Shown here: in pieces, positions 31,476-39,451 of the stretch
How positions within the stretch are numbered: the stretch's first letter is position 1
Layout: each line of letters opens with the position of its first letter
From: Streptomyces sp. CBMA291
Lineage (GTDB): Bacteria; Actinomycetota; Actinomycetes; Streptomycetales; Streptomycetaceae
DNA length: 64,000 bases
Assembly: GCF_014596525.1 (NCBI RefSeq)
Contig: NZ_MSJP01000013.1
Span: 40,060-104,059, forward strand
Direction of reading: 5' to 3'
Made by a program: the position numbers and the translations under genes
Notes under the pieces: model-generated
What the model saw: the letters and a program-made list of their open reading frames with translations, nothing else
What the model was told of the DNA's origin: nothing
Database searches by the model: none

Positions 31476-32348
31476 TCACGCGGACTTCTTCAGCAGCTCG
31501 ACGATGCTGGAGAAGCTGTCGGCGGCGTGGCCCGCGTCCATCGCGCGGCGGAACAGGTCCACCACCGCGTCCTGGAAGGAGGTGTCCACGCCCGCGTCGC
31601 CGATGGTGTGCTTGACGTGCTCGACGCTCGCCAGGCCCATGGCCAGACGGTCGACGTCGCCCGCGTGGTTGCCCGCGTCGATGCGCTCCGCGTAGAAGCC
31701 GAGGAAGTGCGGCATCGCGAGCATCGTGTCGTTGGCGTGGGACAGGATGTCCGCGGCCTTGAGCCCGTTCGCCTCGGCCAGGGCGATCGCCTGCCAGTAG
31801 CTGAGCATCGACGGCCAGAACATGGCCATGCCGATCTGGTACATGAGGGCCGCGAGGCCCGGCTCCTCGCCGCGGAAGTCGGTGCCGGTGAGCACCTCCA
31901 GGCTGGTGCGGTGCCGGTCGAAGGAGGCACGGGGGCCGCTGTAGAAGGTCTTCGACTCGGGCTTGCCGATGCCCGCCGGCGGAACCGTCACGCCGCCGGT
32001 CAGGTGCACGCCGCCGCGCTCGGTGATCCAGCGGGAACCGGCCCGCGTCTTCTCCGGGGTGTCGGAGCTGAGGTTCACGAAGACGTGGCCGCCCAGGACG
32101 TCGGCCGCGGGCTCCAGGACGGTGTACATGGCGTCGTAGTCAGTCAGGCTGAGGATCACCAGCTCGTTGGCCTGGACGGCGTCCTCGACGCTCTTGGCCA
32201 GAACGGCGCCACGGGCCACCAGGGCGTCGGCCCGGGAGGCGGTGCGGTTCCAGAGGGTGACCTCGTGTCCGTTCTCGAGGAAGGCGTCGGCCATCGCCTG
32301 TCCCATGGGACCGAGGCCTATGACGGTGACGGACTGGCTGCTGCTCAT
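31476..32348 (-). CDS. NADPH-dependent imine reductase (IRED family)
   Basis: The protein is 290 residues. An N-terminal Rossmann domain (VTVIGLGPMGQAMADAFLENGHEVTLWNRT) is followed by the all-helical dimerisation domain of the beta-hydroxyacid-dehydrogenase superfamily. The conserved catalytic Lys of hydroxyisobutyrate dehydrogenases is not evident. The GGVTVPPAGIGKPES loop and C-terminal pattern fit imine reductases and reductive aminases. It would reduce a cyclic C=N to a secondary amine in the cytosol, which fits the imine predicted from the PKS line. GGAGG lies about 11 nt before the ATG. Two TAGAGCGYTC elements in its promoter region match one before the cluster's TetR gene, suggesting induction when the TetR ligand is present. 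Confidence 0.88.
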   Translation of the reverse strand: MSSSQSVTVIGLGPMGQAMADAFLENGHEVTLWNRTASRADALVARGAVLAKSVEDAVQANELVILSLTDYDAMYTVLEPAADVLGGHVFVNLSSDTPEKTRAGSRWITERGGVHLTGGVTVPPAGIGKPESKTFYSGPRASFDRHRTSLEVLTGTDFRGEEPGLAALMYQIGMAMFWPSMLSYWQAIALAEANGLKAADILSHANDTMLAMPHFLGFYAERIDAGNHAGDVDRLAMGLASVEHVKHTIGDAGVDTSFQDAVVDLFRRAMDAGHAADSFSSIVELLKKSA

Positions 32349-32380
32349 GAGAGGGGAACCTCCGTTGGTCCGGCTGTAAC

Positions 32381-32437
32381 GAGCGCTCTAGATGCGCGCG
32401 AGAAGAACGTAGCACAGTTCCTAGGATGAACGCTCTA
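32381..32437 (-). promoter_or_regulatory. Two operator-like elements before the imine reductase gene
   Basis: GAGCGCTCTA at 32381-32390 and GAACGCTCTA at 32428-32437 are, on the reading strand, two copies of TAGAGCGYTC spaced 47 bp apart. A third copy lies in the TetR promoter at 14364-14373. I infer binding by that TetR regulator. Confidence 0.55.
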
Positions 32438-32587
32438 ATTAGTTGAAGGCTTGTTAGATCGTCATCCCGGAGCAGAGGGAGACGGCGAGGAAGTACGGGA
32501 GAAGCCCGGCTCGGCCCGGATGTGAGCGTGCGGAACGGGTCCGCCCGGGGTGTCGTGGGCGGGCCCGTTCCGGGGGAGGTCGCGAGG

Positions 32588-32754
32588 CTAGGCCAGGACT
32601 CCGCCGAGCACCTGGTCCACGAGGCTCATCGCGTCGGGCTCCGTCATCACCTGGCGGAACAGGGCCGACCGTGCCAACACGGGCCCGATCAGGGCGTCGA
32701 CGACCAGCCTCGGGTGGGTGTCGGCCCGCAACCGGCCGGTCCTGATGTCGTTTT
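32588..32754 (-). pseudogene. C-terminal remnant of a TetR regulator
   Basis: The - strand frame ending at 32588 encodes about 55 residues typical of a TetR C-terminus (RADTHPRLVVDALIGP, then RQVMTEPDAMSLVDQVL). It has no DNA-binding domain and no start codon. At about 32754 it joins directly onto an unrelated hydrolase fragment on the other strand, so a deletion or recombination joint lies there. Confidence 0.7.
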
Positions 32755-33457
32755 GCTATCGCAAGGAACTGGCGGGGGTGTTGCGGGGGCACGCCGGAAG
32801 CCTGGACTTCGTGGGCTCGCTCCGGCACGGCGACGGCGATTTCGACGGTGACCACGAGGGCCACTCGGGCTGACGGATCGACGAGTTGACCGACAACGGA
32901 TACCCGGCCGGAGACCTCGACGGCTGGCTCCCCGCCGCGAAACCCAACGTGATCACGCTGATCGCGGGCACCAACGACCTCAACCGGGGTGAGCCCACGA
33001 CACCCGAGCAGGCCCGGGACCGGATGGACAGGCTCCTCGGCAAGATCCACGCGATGTCACCGGACATGACGGTGCTGCATCGCCGCTGCCTGCGCCGAAG
33101 GGCTCGCGCGGGCGGCCGAGGACGAATGGGTCCATCAGACCGACGTGGACGGCGACGGCAAGGCGGACTACGTGGTCGTGGGCGACCACGTAGAGGTGAC
33201 GGCCTATCTGAACAGGGGCGGCGACGGCAACGGCGGGTTCGTCGAGTCCGAGTTCGCCTCCGGTCCCGCCGGAAACGGCTCGGGACACCGGGTCCGCTTC
33301 GCCGACATCGACGGCGACGGCCGGGCCGACTACCTCTCTGGTGGGCGACGGCGGCTCGGTGCAGGCCTGGCTGAACAACGGTGGAAACAGCGGAGGCTGG
33401 ATCGATCGGGGTGCCTTCGCCGCAGGCGTCGCACCCGCGGACCGAGTCCACCTCTAG
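32755..33457 (+). pseudogene. SGNH/GDSL hydrolase with FG-GAP repeats, broken
   Basis: A decayed gene with at least three lesions. The first part reads YRKELAGVLRGHAGSLDFVGS, then meets a TGA (32871-32873) where the family has Trp in the HSGW motif. The same frame continues through AKPNVITLIAGTNDLNRG (SGNH block) to about 33085. The rest of the hydrolase domain is missing, and the frame changes to an FG-GAP/VCBS region (QTDVDGDGKADYVVVGD, RFADIDGDGRADYL). A third shift near 33330 leads to VQAWLNNGG and a stop at 33455. The N-terminus with its signal peptide is gone. Intact relatives are secreted esterases common in Streptomyces. Confidence 0.8.
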
Positions 33458-33547
33458 TACGGCGACGGCGCACACCGTGGTGAGTAGTACGGCGATGGTG
33501 TGCGCCGTGGTGAGGCCGCAGCGCTCCGGCCGCGGCCTCACCACGCG

Positions 33548-34018
33548 TCAACGAGGCGCGGTCACCGGCTTGAAGACCACCGATCCGAACCGCAGACGCT
33601 CCCTGGCGAGACGCCACCCCAGCTCACCGGCCAGCTCGTCGAGCCCTCCGAGTCCCAGTCCGCGATAGGCGCTGACAGGGAGCGTGATCGTCCCGTCGGG
33701 GTGACCAGGGCCCTGTGCGATAGCCCGCCGCAGGGCGAAGCCCGCACGTTCCCGCCACTGTTCGGGGGTCCCGGTCAGTTCCAGTCGGTACTGACGCCGG
33801 GACAGAATCACGCTGTCACCGTACGGATCCTTCGGCACGCCCTTCCGCGTACCACCGAACGGCCCCGCCCCGGCGCCGCCGAGGAGAGACACGGCCAAAC
33901 CCACGGCGACACCGACGGGCACATAGACCCACTGAAGGAAGAACTGGCAGCGCAACCCCAGGACCGAGCGCGGCGGCAGCGGTCCGTACACGATCTCGTC
34001 CGATGCCCTCGCCCGCAC
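33548..34018 (-). CDS. Hypothetical protein with a single membrane segment
   Basis: About 156 residues if the GTG at 34018 (preceded by AGGGTGGGG) is used. The frame stays open further upstream, where an ATG at 34075 and others are possible but lack good ribosome sites. One hydrophobic helix (WVYVPVGVAVGLAVSLLGG) lies near residues 30-48. A soluble C-terminal part with YGDSVILSRRQYRLELTGTPEQWRERAGFALRRAI follows and looks like a conserved Streptomyces family whose function I do not recognise. The start is uncertain. Confidence 0.5.
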   Translation of the reverse strand: MRARASDEIVYGPLPPRSVLGLRCQFFLQWVYVPVGVAVGLAVSLLGGAGAGPFGGTRKGVPKDPYGDSVILSRRQYRLELTGTPEQWRERAGFALRRAIAQGPGHPDGTITLPVSAYRGLGLGGLDELAGELGWRLARERLRFGSVVFKPVTAPR

Positions 34019-34524
34019 ATCCCCACCCTTGAACAGCCTCTGCTTCCCACCCGGCGCACCGCTCCCTGCGCACATCGTGCCCGGCGCAGGGCGAAGCGGA
34101 GAGCCGGTGCCCTCGGCCGCTCGACGACGAGGAGCATCCCGCGATCGTACGGGAGGGGTCCCGGCCATTCTGCCTGTTGGCGGCTGCGACGGGAGACCTG
34201 GAGTGGCACGGGAGACGCTTGAACGAAGTACGCGGGGGCGGGGAGGGCCGTGCGGTGGGGCCGTCACGGAAGAGGACCGGCACATCGAAGCTGTCGGCGT
34301 AGGTGAGCGGCGCCTGGTCGGGGGATGCTCTCGGGGAACATGGGGCTCATAGGGGGCCACCCTGGCACTGGCCCGGAGCCTCCCGGGCGCGGGGTGGTGG
34401 AACGCTGCTCGGTACGGCGCCCGGCGTCGGGGCGCGATCGCGCCACGCACGTCGGCGACAGGCGTCGTCGGACAGGCGCCCGCTCACACCCGGCTCGCAC
34501 CCGCTCACACCCGATCAGGTCCGG
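34019..34524. other. Gap with no convincing gene
   Basis: About 506 bp between the small membrane protein and the next leftward gene. Several frames stay open because of GC bias, but none shows recognisable protein features or a good ribosome site. If the membrane protein starts further upstream, part of this gap is its coding sequence. Confidence 0.4.
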
Positions 34525-35838
34525 TCAGGCCCGCTCGGGCCAGAAGATCGACGAGGGGAGCCGGACGGAGGGCAGGCGTACCGTCCGGACCGGTCCGAGA
34601 GCGGCCGCGACGGCATCGAGGGCTTCGTCGTGGGTCCCGCTTCCGAGGACCTCGGCAGTACAGGCAGGGCAGTCTCCCGGGCGGCGGATGTGGCCGGCGC
34701 TACGGTCCCCGGAGCCCCGGACGTGTGCGAAGGCGTCGTCCGGGAAGTCGGCCCGCACGGCATGCCACACCCCGCCGCGTTCGTCTTCGGGCAGTCCGGC
34801 CGCCACCGCCGGTCGCATCGGCGGCAGCAGACGCCCCCGGTCCTGGACGAGGAACACCCGATCGGTGAAGTCGACGCTGTCCCCCTCGGGGCGCTCCTGC
34901 TCCAGCCAGGCTCTGGCCTCCTCGCGGGATCCCGGCCCCCACAGATAGTCCGTCGGGAACCGCGTGGTCTCGTAACGGGTGTCGAACTCGGCCCAGTGCT
35001 CGTCATCCCAGCGACCACCCGGCCCGAAGGGGACGGCCCGCACCACGACGTGCTGGTAGTCGTCGCTCTCCCGACCTTCCGCCGGACCGGGAACGGTGAG
35101 CGCTTCGGCGGGCTCCATCCGCGACCGGCCGGAACCGTTCCAGCTCAGCACGGCGATCTCCCGGCGCAGAGGTGCCGGGTACAGGCGCCCGTCGCGCGTG
35201 GGCTGCCCCCACAGCTGGTTGATCAGCTCCGCCAGATCGCGCACCGTCCGGGCCGCCTCGACGGGAGTGTCGACATGGTGGCCGGAGGGGTGGGTGACAT
35301 GGTTGCGCAGCTTGGCCAACGCGTCTTCGACCGGGCGGCTGCGCCGCCCGCGGAGCAGACCTGCCGCACGAGCCCACAGGCGGAGGCCGTGCAGCATCCC
35401 GTTGAACTCGATGGTGCGGGCGGCGACGACCAGCTTCGCGCGTTGGCGCGACATCTTGTCCGCACGCTTCTTGACGTCGTCGTACGAGGTGACGGCGGAG
35501 GAGACGTCCGAGCCGGCGGGGAGACGGAAGGTGACGGTGCCGGCGCACCACTCCATGAAGCGGTCGCGCAAGGCCTGCTCGTAGATCAGGAGCGTCTGGT
35601 CGCCGACCATGGTGTACACGTCGTAGCACAGCACGCCGTAGGCGAAGACGGTGCGCAGTCGCTCGAAGGAGTCGCGCGTTCCCGCCGCGACACCGTCCAC
35701 CAGGTCGCAGTCGGCGATCTGTCGCTGCTGGAACTCCGCGGCGTCCTCGGGCCTCATACGGCCGCCGAGCCCGTACGGGTTGAACGCCAGCGACAGATCG
35801 TCTGCGGCGCGCAACTCCTCAAGCGGCCGGATCTCCAT
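34525..35838 (-). CDS. Uncharacterised protein with an RNxxxH (HEPN-like) motif
   Basis: 437 residues from the ATG at 35838, which follows GAGGAG closely. The mid-region is helical and carries R178-N-H-V-T-H183 in the context LAKLRNHVTHPSGHHVDTP, followed by a helix RTVRDLAELINQLWG. RNxxxH after one helix and before another is the active-site pattern of HEPN ribonucleases. The C-terminal third contains conserved-looking CPAC-type cysteines (GDCPACTAEVL) and aromatic-rich segments. I do not recognise the full protein. An RNA-targeting or stress/defence role is a hypothesis from one motif and from its location in an accessory stretch beside pseudogenes and a HipA-like kinase. Confidence 0.7.
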   Translation of the reverse strand: MEIRPLEELRAADDLSLAFNPYGLGGRMRPEDAAEFQQRQIADCDLVDGVAAGTRDSFERLRTVFAYGVLCYDVYTMVGDQTLLIYEQALRDRFMEWCAGTVTFRLPAGSDVSSAVTSYDDVKKRADKMSRQRAKLVVAARTIEFNGMLHGLRLWARAAGLLRGRRSRPVEDALAKLRNHVTHPSGHHVDTPVEAARTVRDLAELINQLWGQPTRDGRLYPAPLRREIAVLSWNGSGRSRMEPAEALTVPGPAEGRESDDYQHVVVRAVPFGPGGRWDDEHWAEFDTRYETTRFPTDYLWGPGSREEARAWLEQERPEGDSVDFTDRVFLVQDRGRLLPPMRPAVAAGLPEDERGGVWHAVRADFPDDAFAHVRGSGDRSAGHIRRPGDCPACTAEVLGSGTHDEALDAVAAALGPVRTVRLPSVRLPSSIFWPERA

Positions 35839-36303
35839 GCACTTCTCCTCACGGTGGGAAACAGGCCAGGATGCCCTGGCGGGCCCCGGTCGGCCACCTC
35901 TTTCCTTCCGGTGCCCTCGCGAGGTCGACCCGAGATGCCTCGGGACAGGGAGCGGGCCGGGAACGGCCCTGCCGGACCGCGCCTCGTCCCTGCGTCTCGT
36001 ACCCGCGCCTCGTACCCCCGCCTCCACCGCGCCGGGAGCCGGGGCGTCCGTCGTGACCTTGGCGAGGCGATAGCGGGCACGCGTTCCCTGTGATCACCCT
36101 GAGTTACTATGCTGACTTCATGCCGTAGGTCGGCAGAGCGGGGGAGCGGCGCCCATGGGGGACTGCCGGGGAAACAGGGGGAGCGGCGTTTCGGTGGAGA
36201 CTCCCCGGATTCTCCCCGGCGTCGTCCGCCGTGATTCTCCCCGCCGCACCCTCAAGGCGGCGGCCATGGATTGCGATATTGAAGAGAAGGGTGGCCTGGG
36301 AAA
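35839..36303. other. Divergent gap between the HEPN-like and HipA-like genes
   Basis: 465 bp holding the promoters of two divergent genes. A TACTAT -10-like box lies at about 36105-36110. A short open frame starting just after it is too small and featureless to call. No operator palindrome stands out. Confidence 0.4.
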
Positions 36304-37164
36304 GTGCTGCAAGAGGTCGTAGCGACCCGCTATGTCACGCCCCTGCGTGAAGGCGGCTCGCTTCCCGGGATCGTCGAGGCCGACGATCTCGGCACGTACG
36401 TCATGAAATTCACCGGCGCGGGGCAGGGGCGCAAGACCCTGGTCGCCGAGGTGATCTGCGGGCAGCTCGGGCGGAAGCTCGGGCTGCGGGTGCCCGAGCT
36501 GGTCACGATCCAGCTCGACCCGGTCATCGGGCTCTCCGAACCCGACCAGGAGGTGCAGGAGCTGCTCAAGGCGAGCGGCGGGCTCAACCTGGGGATGGAC
36601 TTCCTGCCCGGCTCGCTGGGCTTCGACCCGCTGGCGTACGAGGTCGACCCGGCGGAGGCGGGCCGGGTCGTCTGGTTCGACGCGGTGATCAACAACGTCG
36701 ACCGGTCCTGGCGCAACCCGAACACGCTGGTCTGGCACGGCGACCTGTGGCTGATCGACCACGGCGCCACCATGATCTGGCACCACAACTGGCCCGGGGC
36801 CCAGGCGTCCGCCGCCAAGCCGTACGACGCCTCCGACCACGTGCTGGCCCCCTTCGCGCCGGACATCGCCGCTGCCGCCGCCGAGCTGGCACCGCTCGTC
36901 ACCCGCGAGCTGCTCGACGAGGTCGCCGCCGACGTCCCCGACGAGTGGCTCGTCGACGAGCCCGGGTTCGCCGGCACCGACGAGCTGCGCGCCGCGTACG
37001 TCGAGGCGCTCCTGCCGCGCGCCGCGACCATCCACGAGCGGATCACGCTCGGACCGCGCAAGGAGAACCGGCCGCAGCAGCCGCCCGGCTGGCTCGCCGA
37101 GCGTCTCGCGCCCCGGACGCACCCCATTGAGAAGGCCAGCACCGAGAAGGACAGCACCCCGTGA
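36304..37164 (+). CDS. HipA-like kinase family protein
   Basis: 286 residues. It resembles the HipA-type Ser/Thr kinase core: an early ATP-site region (YVMKFTGAGQGRKTLVAEVICGQL), a catalytic loop NNVDRSWRNPNTLVW with Asp as candidate base, and a metal-binding LIDHGAT segment. It is shorter than canonical HipA (about 440) and has no HipB-like DNA-binding partner next to it. Instead it overlaps a DUF3037 gene (GTGA), a recurring pair in bacteria. Target unknown; a toxin-antitoxin role should not be assumed. GTG start, with AGAAGG about 13 nt upstream. Confidence 0.82.
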   Translation: MLQEVVATRYVTPLREGGSLPGIVEADDLGTYVMKFTGAGQGRKTLVAEVICGQLGRKLGLRVPELVTIQLDPVIGLSEPDQEVQELLKASGGLNLGMDFLPGSLGFDPLAYEVDPAEAGRVVWFDAVINNVDRSWRNPNTLVWHGDLWLIDHGATMIWHHNWPGAQASAAKPYDASDHVLAPFAPDIAAAAAELAPLVTRELLDEVAADVPDEWLVDEPGFAGTDELRAAYVEALLPRAATIHERITLGPRKENRPQQPPGWLAERLAPRTHPIEKASTEKDSTP

Positions 37165-37544
37165 CCGACCGCGATGTCTTCGAGTACGCGCTGCTGCGCG
37201 TGGTGCCGCGGGTCGAGCGCGGCGAATGCTTCAACGCGGGAGTGGTCGTCTACTGCCGTGCCCGTTCCTACGTCGCCGCCCGCATCCATCTGGACGAGAC
37301 GAAGCTGACGGCGCTCGACCCGGCGGCCGACACGGCGGGGGTCCGCGCCGCGCTGCGGGCGATCGAAGGGGTCTGCCTCGGGGGAGAGGCGGCGGGCCAG
37401 GCGGCGGGGGACGACGCCGGGCGGCGCTTCCGCTGGCTGATCGCGCCGCGCTCCACGGTCGTTCAGCCGGGCCCCGTCCACACGGGTCTCACGGCCGACC
37501 CCGAGGCGGAGGTGGAACGCCTCCTGGGGCTGCTGGTGCGCTGA
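37161..37544 (+). CDS. DUF3037 family protein
   Basis: 127 residues. It starts at the GTG overlapping the HipA-like stop, so the two are translationally coupled. The DUF3037 pattern is clear: YALLRVVPRVERGECFNAGVVVYCRARSYVAARIHLDE at the N-terminus and FRWLIAPRSTVVQPGPVHTGLTADPEAEVERLL at the C-terminus. No biochemical function is established for the family. The constant pairing with a HipA-like kinase suggests it is its partner, regulator or substrate. Confidence 0.88.
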   Translation: MTDRDVFEYALLRVVPRVERGECFNAGVVVYCRARSYVAARIHLDETKLTALDPAADTAGVRAALRAIEGVCLGGEAAGQAAGDDAGRRFRWLIAPRSTVVQPGPVHTGLTADPEAEVERLLGLLVR

Positions 37545-37613
37545 GCCTCGCCCGGAGGACGCTCGGCGCCCCCGTCCGGGGACAGGGAGTGACCAGGTGC
37601 ACCCGGTGGGCCG

Positions 37614-37675
37614 TTGACACCGGGTGCCCGTGCTTCTAGCGTCTCGTTCTGCGGACGATACTAAGCGGTCGCTCA
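37614..37675 (+). promoter_or_regulatory. Sigma-70-type promoter with downstream operator for the SDR operon
   Basis: TTGACA (37614-37619) and TAGCGT (37637-37642) are spaced 17 nt apart, a near-consensus HrdB-type promoter. The palindrome TAAGCG-gt-CGCTCA (37662-37675, one mismatch) lies about 15-25 nt after the expected transcription start, a typical place for a TetR-family repressor. The first gene starts at 37748. Confidence 0.7.
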
Positions 37676-37747
37676 CGTGCGGACGCGGGAGCGGGGAGAC
37701 AGGTTCGGCCGCCACCAGGGACGATCCAAGGGCGAGGAGAACCAAGC

Positions 37748-38509
37748 ATGTCCACCACCGAGCAGCGCGTAGCCGTCGTCACGGGTGCCGCACGGGGCAT
37801 CGGCGCCGCCACCGCGGTCCGCCTGGCGGCCGAGGGCCGCGCCGTCGCCGTACTCGACCTCGACGAGGCGGCCTGCAAGGACACCGTCGAGAAGATCACC
37901 GCCGCCGGTGGCACCGCCCTCGCGGTCGGCTGCGACGTCTCCGACGCGGCTCAGGTCGAGGCGGCCGTCGCGCGGGTCGCCGCCGAACTCGGCGCGCCGA
38001 CGATCCTCGTCAACAACGCGGGCGTCCTCCGGGACAACCTGCTCTTCAAGATGTCCGAGTCCGACTGGGACATCGTCATGAACGTGCACCTCAAGGGTGC
38101 CTTCCTGATGGCGAAGGCCTGTCAGAAGCACATGGTGGACGCGGGCTTCGGACGGATCGTCTCGCTCTCCTCCTCCTCGGCCCTCGGCAACCGCGGCCAG
38201 GCCAACTACTCGGCGGTGAAGGCCGGTCTCCAGGGCCTCACCAAGACGCTCGCCAAGGAACTGGGCAAGTTCGGCGTCACGGCCAACGCCGTCGCCCCCG
38301 GCTTCATCGTCACCGAGATGACCGCGCAGACCGCCGAGCGCGTCGGCATGGGCTTCGAGGACTTCCAGGCGGCCGCCGCGTCCATGATCCCGGTGCAGCG
38401 GGTCGGGCGCCCCGAGGACGTCGCGAACGCGATCGCGTTCTTCGCGGGCGACGACGCCGGTTTCGTCTCCGGCCAGGTCATGTACGTGGCCGGCGGCCCG
38501 CTCAACTGA
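37748..38509 (+). CDS. fabG: 3-oxoacyl-ACP reductase FabG-like short-chain dehydrogenase
   Basis: 253 residues. Classical SDR with TGAARGIG cofactor loop, NNAG, catalytic Ser in SLSSSS, YSAVK (YxxxK) and the C-terminal FVSGQVMYVAGG. Most similar in layout to FabG-type NADPH-dependent 3-oxoacyl-ACP or acyl-CoA reductases. It is followed after 26 bp by a second SDR gene in the same operon, and both lie under a promoter with an operator-like palindrome. It may serve fatty-acid metabolism rather than the PKS line, whose modules carry their own KR domains. GAGGAG lies before the ATG. Confidence 0.9.
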   Translation: MSTTEQRVAVVTGAARGIGAATAVRLAAEGRAVAVLDLDEAACKDTVEKITAAGGTALAVGCDVSDAAQVEAAVARVAAELGAPTILVNNAGVLRDNLLFKMSESDWDIVMNVHLKGAFLMAKACQKHMVDAGFGRIVSLSSSSALGNRGQANYSAVKAGLQGLTKTLAKELGKFGVTANAVAPGFIVTEMTAQTAERVGMGFEDFQAAAASMIPVQRVGRPEDVANAIAFFAGDDAGFVSGQVMYVAGGPLN

Positions 38510-38535
38510 CGTCCGGCAGCGAGAGGAGCGAGCCC

Positions 38536-39303
38536 ATGACCGCACAGGAACGGCCGGAGCCTTCCGGCAAGGTGGCCCTCGTCACCGGCGCGAGCCGGGG
38601 CATCGGCTACGGCGTCGCCGAGGCGCTCGTCGCCCGGGGCGACCGGGTCGTCATCACCGGACGCGGCGAGGAGGCCCTGAAGGAGGCCGTCGAGCGCCTC
38701 GGGACCGACCGGGCGATCGGCGTCCCCGGCAAGGCCCACGACGAGGCCCATCAGGCGGTCGCCGTCGAGGCGGCGATGGACGGCTTCGGCCGCCTCGACT
38801 TCCTGGTGAACAACGCCGGTACGAACCCGGTCTTCGGCCCCCTCGCGGACCTGGACCTCGGGGTGGCCCGCAAGGTCTTCGAGACGAACGTGATCTCCGC
38901 GCTCGGCTTCGCCCAGCGCAGCTGGCACGCCTGGCAGAAGGAACACGGCGGCGCGATCGTGAACATCGCCTCCATCGCCGGGGTCTCCGCCTCGCCGTTC
39001 ATCGGCGCGTACGGAATGAGCAAGGCCGCCATGGTGAATCTGACCCTCCAGCTGGCGCATGAATACGCGCCACTCGTGCGGGTCAACGCCATTGCCCCGG
39101 CCGTGGTGAAGACGAAATTCGCGCAGGCGCTCTACGAGGGCCGGGAGGCGGAGGCGGCCGCCTCCTATCCGCTCGGCCGCCTCGGCGAACCCGAGGACAT
39201 CGGGGGCGCGGCCGCCTTCCTCACCTCGGCGCAGTCGGAGTGGATCACCGGACAGACGCTCGTCGTCGACGGCGGGATTTTCCTGAACGCCGGAGTCGGA
39301 TGA
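38536..39303 (+). CDS. Short-chain dehydrogenase/reductase
   Basis: 255 residues. Classical SDR: TGASRGIG, NNAGTN, Ser in NIASIAG, YGMSK (YxxxK), and a C-terminal WITGQTLVVDGG. Substrate is unknown. Co-transcribed with the FabG-like gene (26-bp gap, GAGAGGAG ribosome site). The pair resembles lipid or acyl-CoA metabolism operons. A hairpin at 39311 follows the stop directly. Confidence 0.9.
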   Translation: MTAQERPEPSGKVALVTGASRGIGYGVAEALVARGDRVVITGRGEEALKEAVERLGTDRAIGVPGKAHDEAHQAVAVEAAMDGFGRLDFLVNNAGTNPVFGPLADLDLGVARKVFETNVISALGFAQRSWHAWQKEHGGAIVNIASIAGVSASPFIGAYGMSKAAMVNLTLQLAHEYAPLVRVNAIAPAVVKTKFAQALYEGREAEAAASYPLGRLGEPEDIGGAAAFLTSAQSEWITGQTLVVDGGIFLNAGVG

Positions 39304-39310
39304 CCGTTAT

Positions 39311-39338
39311 CCGGACACTTCCCGGATCGAGTGTCCGG
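39311..39338 (+). terminator. Terminator of the SDR operon
   Basis: 9-bp inverted repeat (39311-39319 and 39330-39338) with a 10-nt loop, starting 8 bp after the stop codon. Confidence 0.7.
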
Positions 39339-39371
39339 GTTGGGCCCGGTTCCGCGTCGAATGCCTCAAGT

Positions 39372-39418
39372 GCCCCGTCAGGCCTGGCGATTGACCTGAC
39401 GGGGCGCTGCGGTATCGT
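39372..39418 (+). promoter_or_regulatory. Hairpin overlapping the promoter of the solute-binding protein gene
   Basis: An 11-bp inverted repeat (39372-39382 and 39395-39405) overlaps a likely promoter TTGACC (39391-39396), 16 nt, TATCGT (39413-39418). It may be a second terminator, an operator, or both. The gene starts at 39452. Confidence 0.55.
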
Positions 39419-39451
39419 CGGCCGACCCCTGGCTGAACGAGGAGCGTGCAC

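Noticed and set aside
31146..32429. + strand open frame opposite the imine reductase
   Set aside because: No domain features; the - strand frame has a full Rossmann motif and a good ribosome site.
36304..37544. Classical HipBA toxin-antitoxin system
   Set aside because: No HipB-like DNA-binding protein is present and the kinase is much shorter than HipA.
37748..39303. SDR pair as trans-acting ketoreductases for the PKS module that lacks a KR
   Set aside because: They lie outside the cluster under an unrelated operator, and FabG-type pairs are common in lipid metabolism. The retained ketone also makes chemical sense for ring closure.
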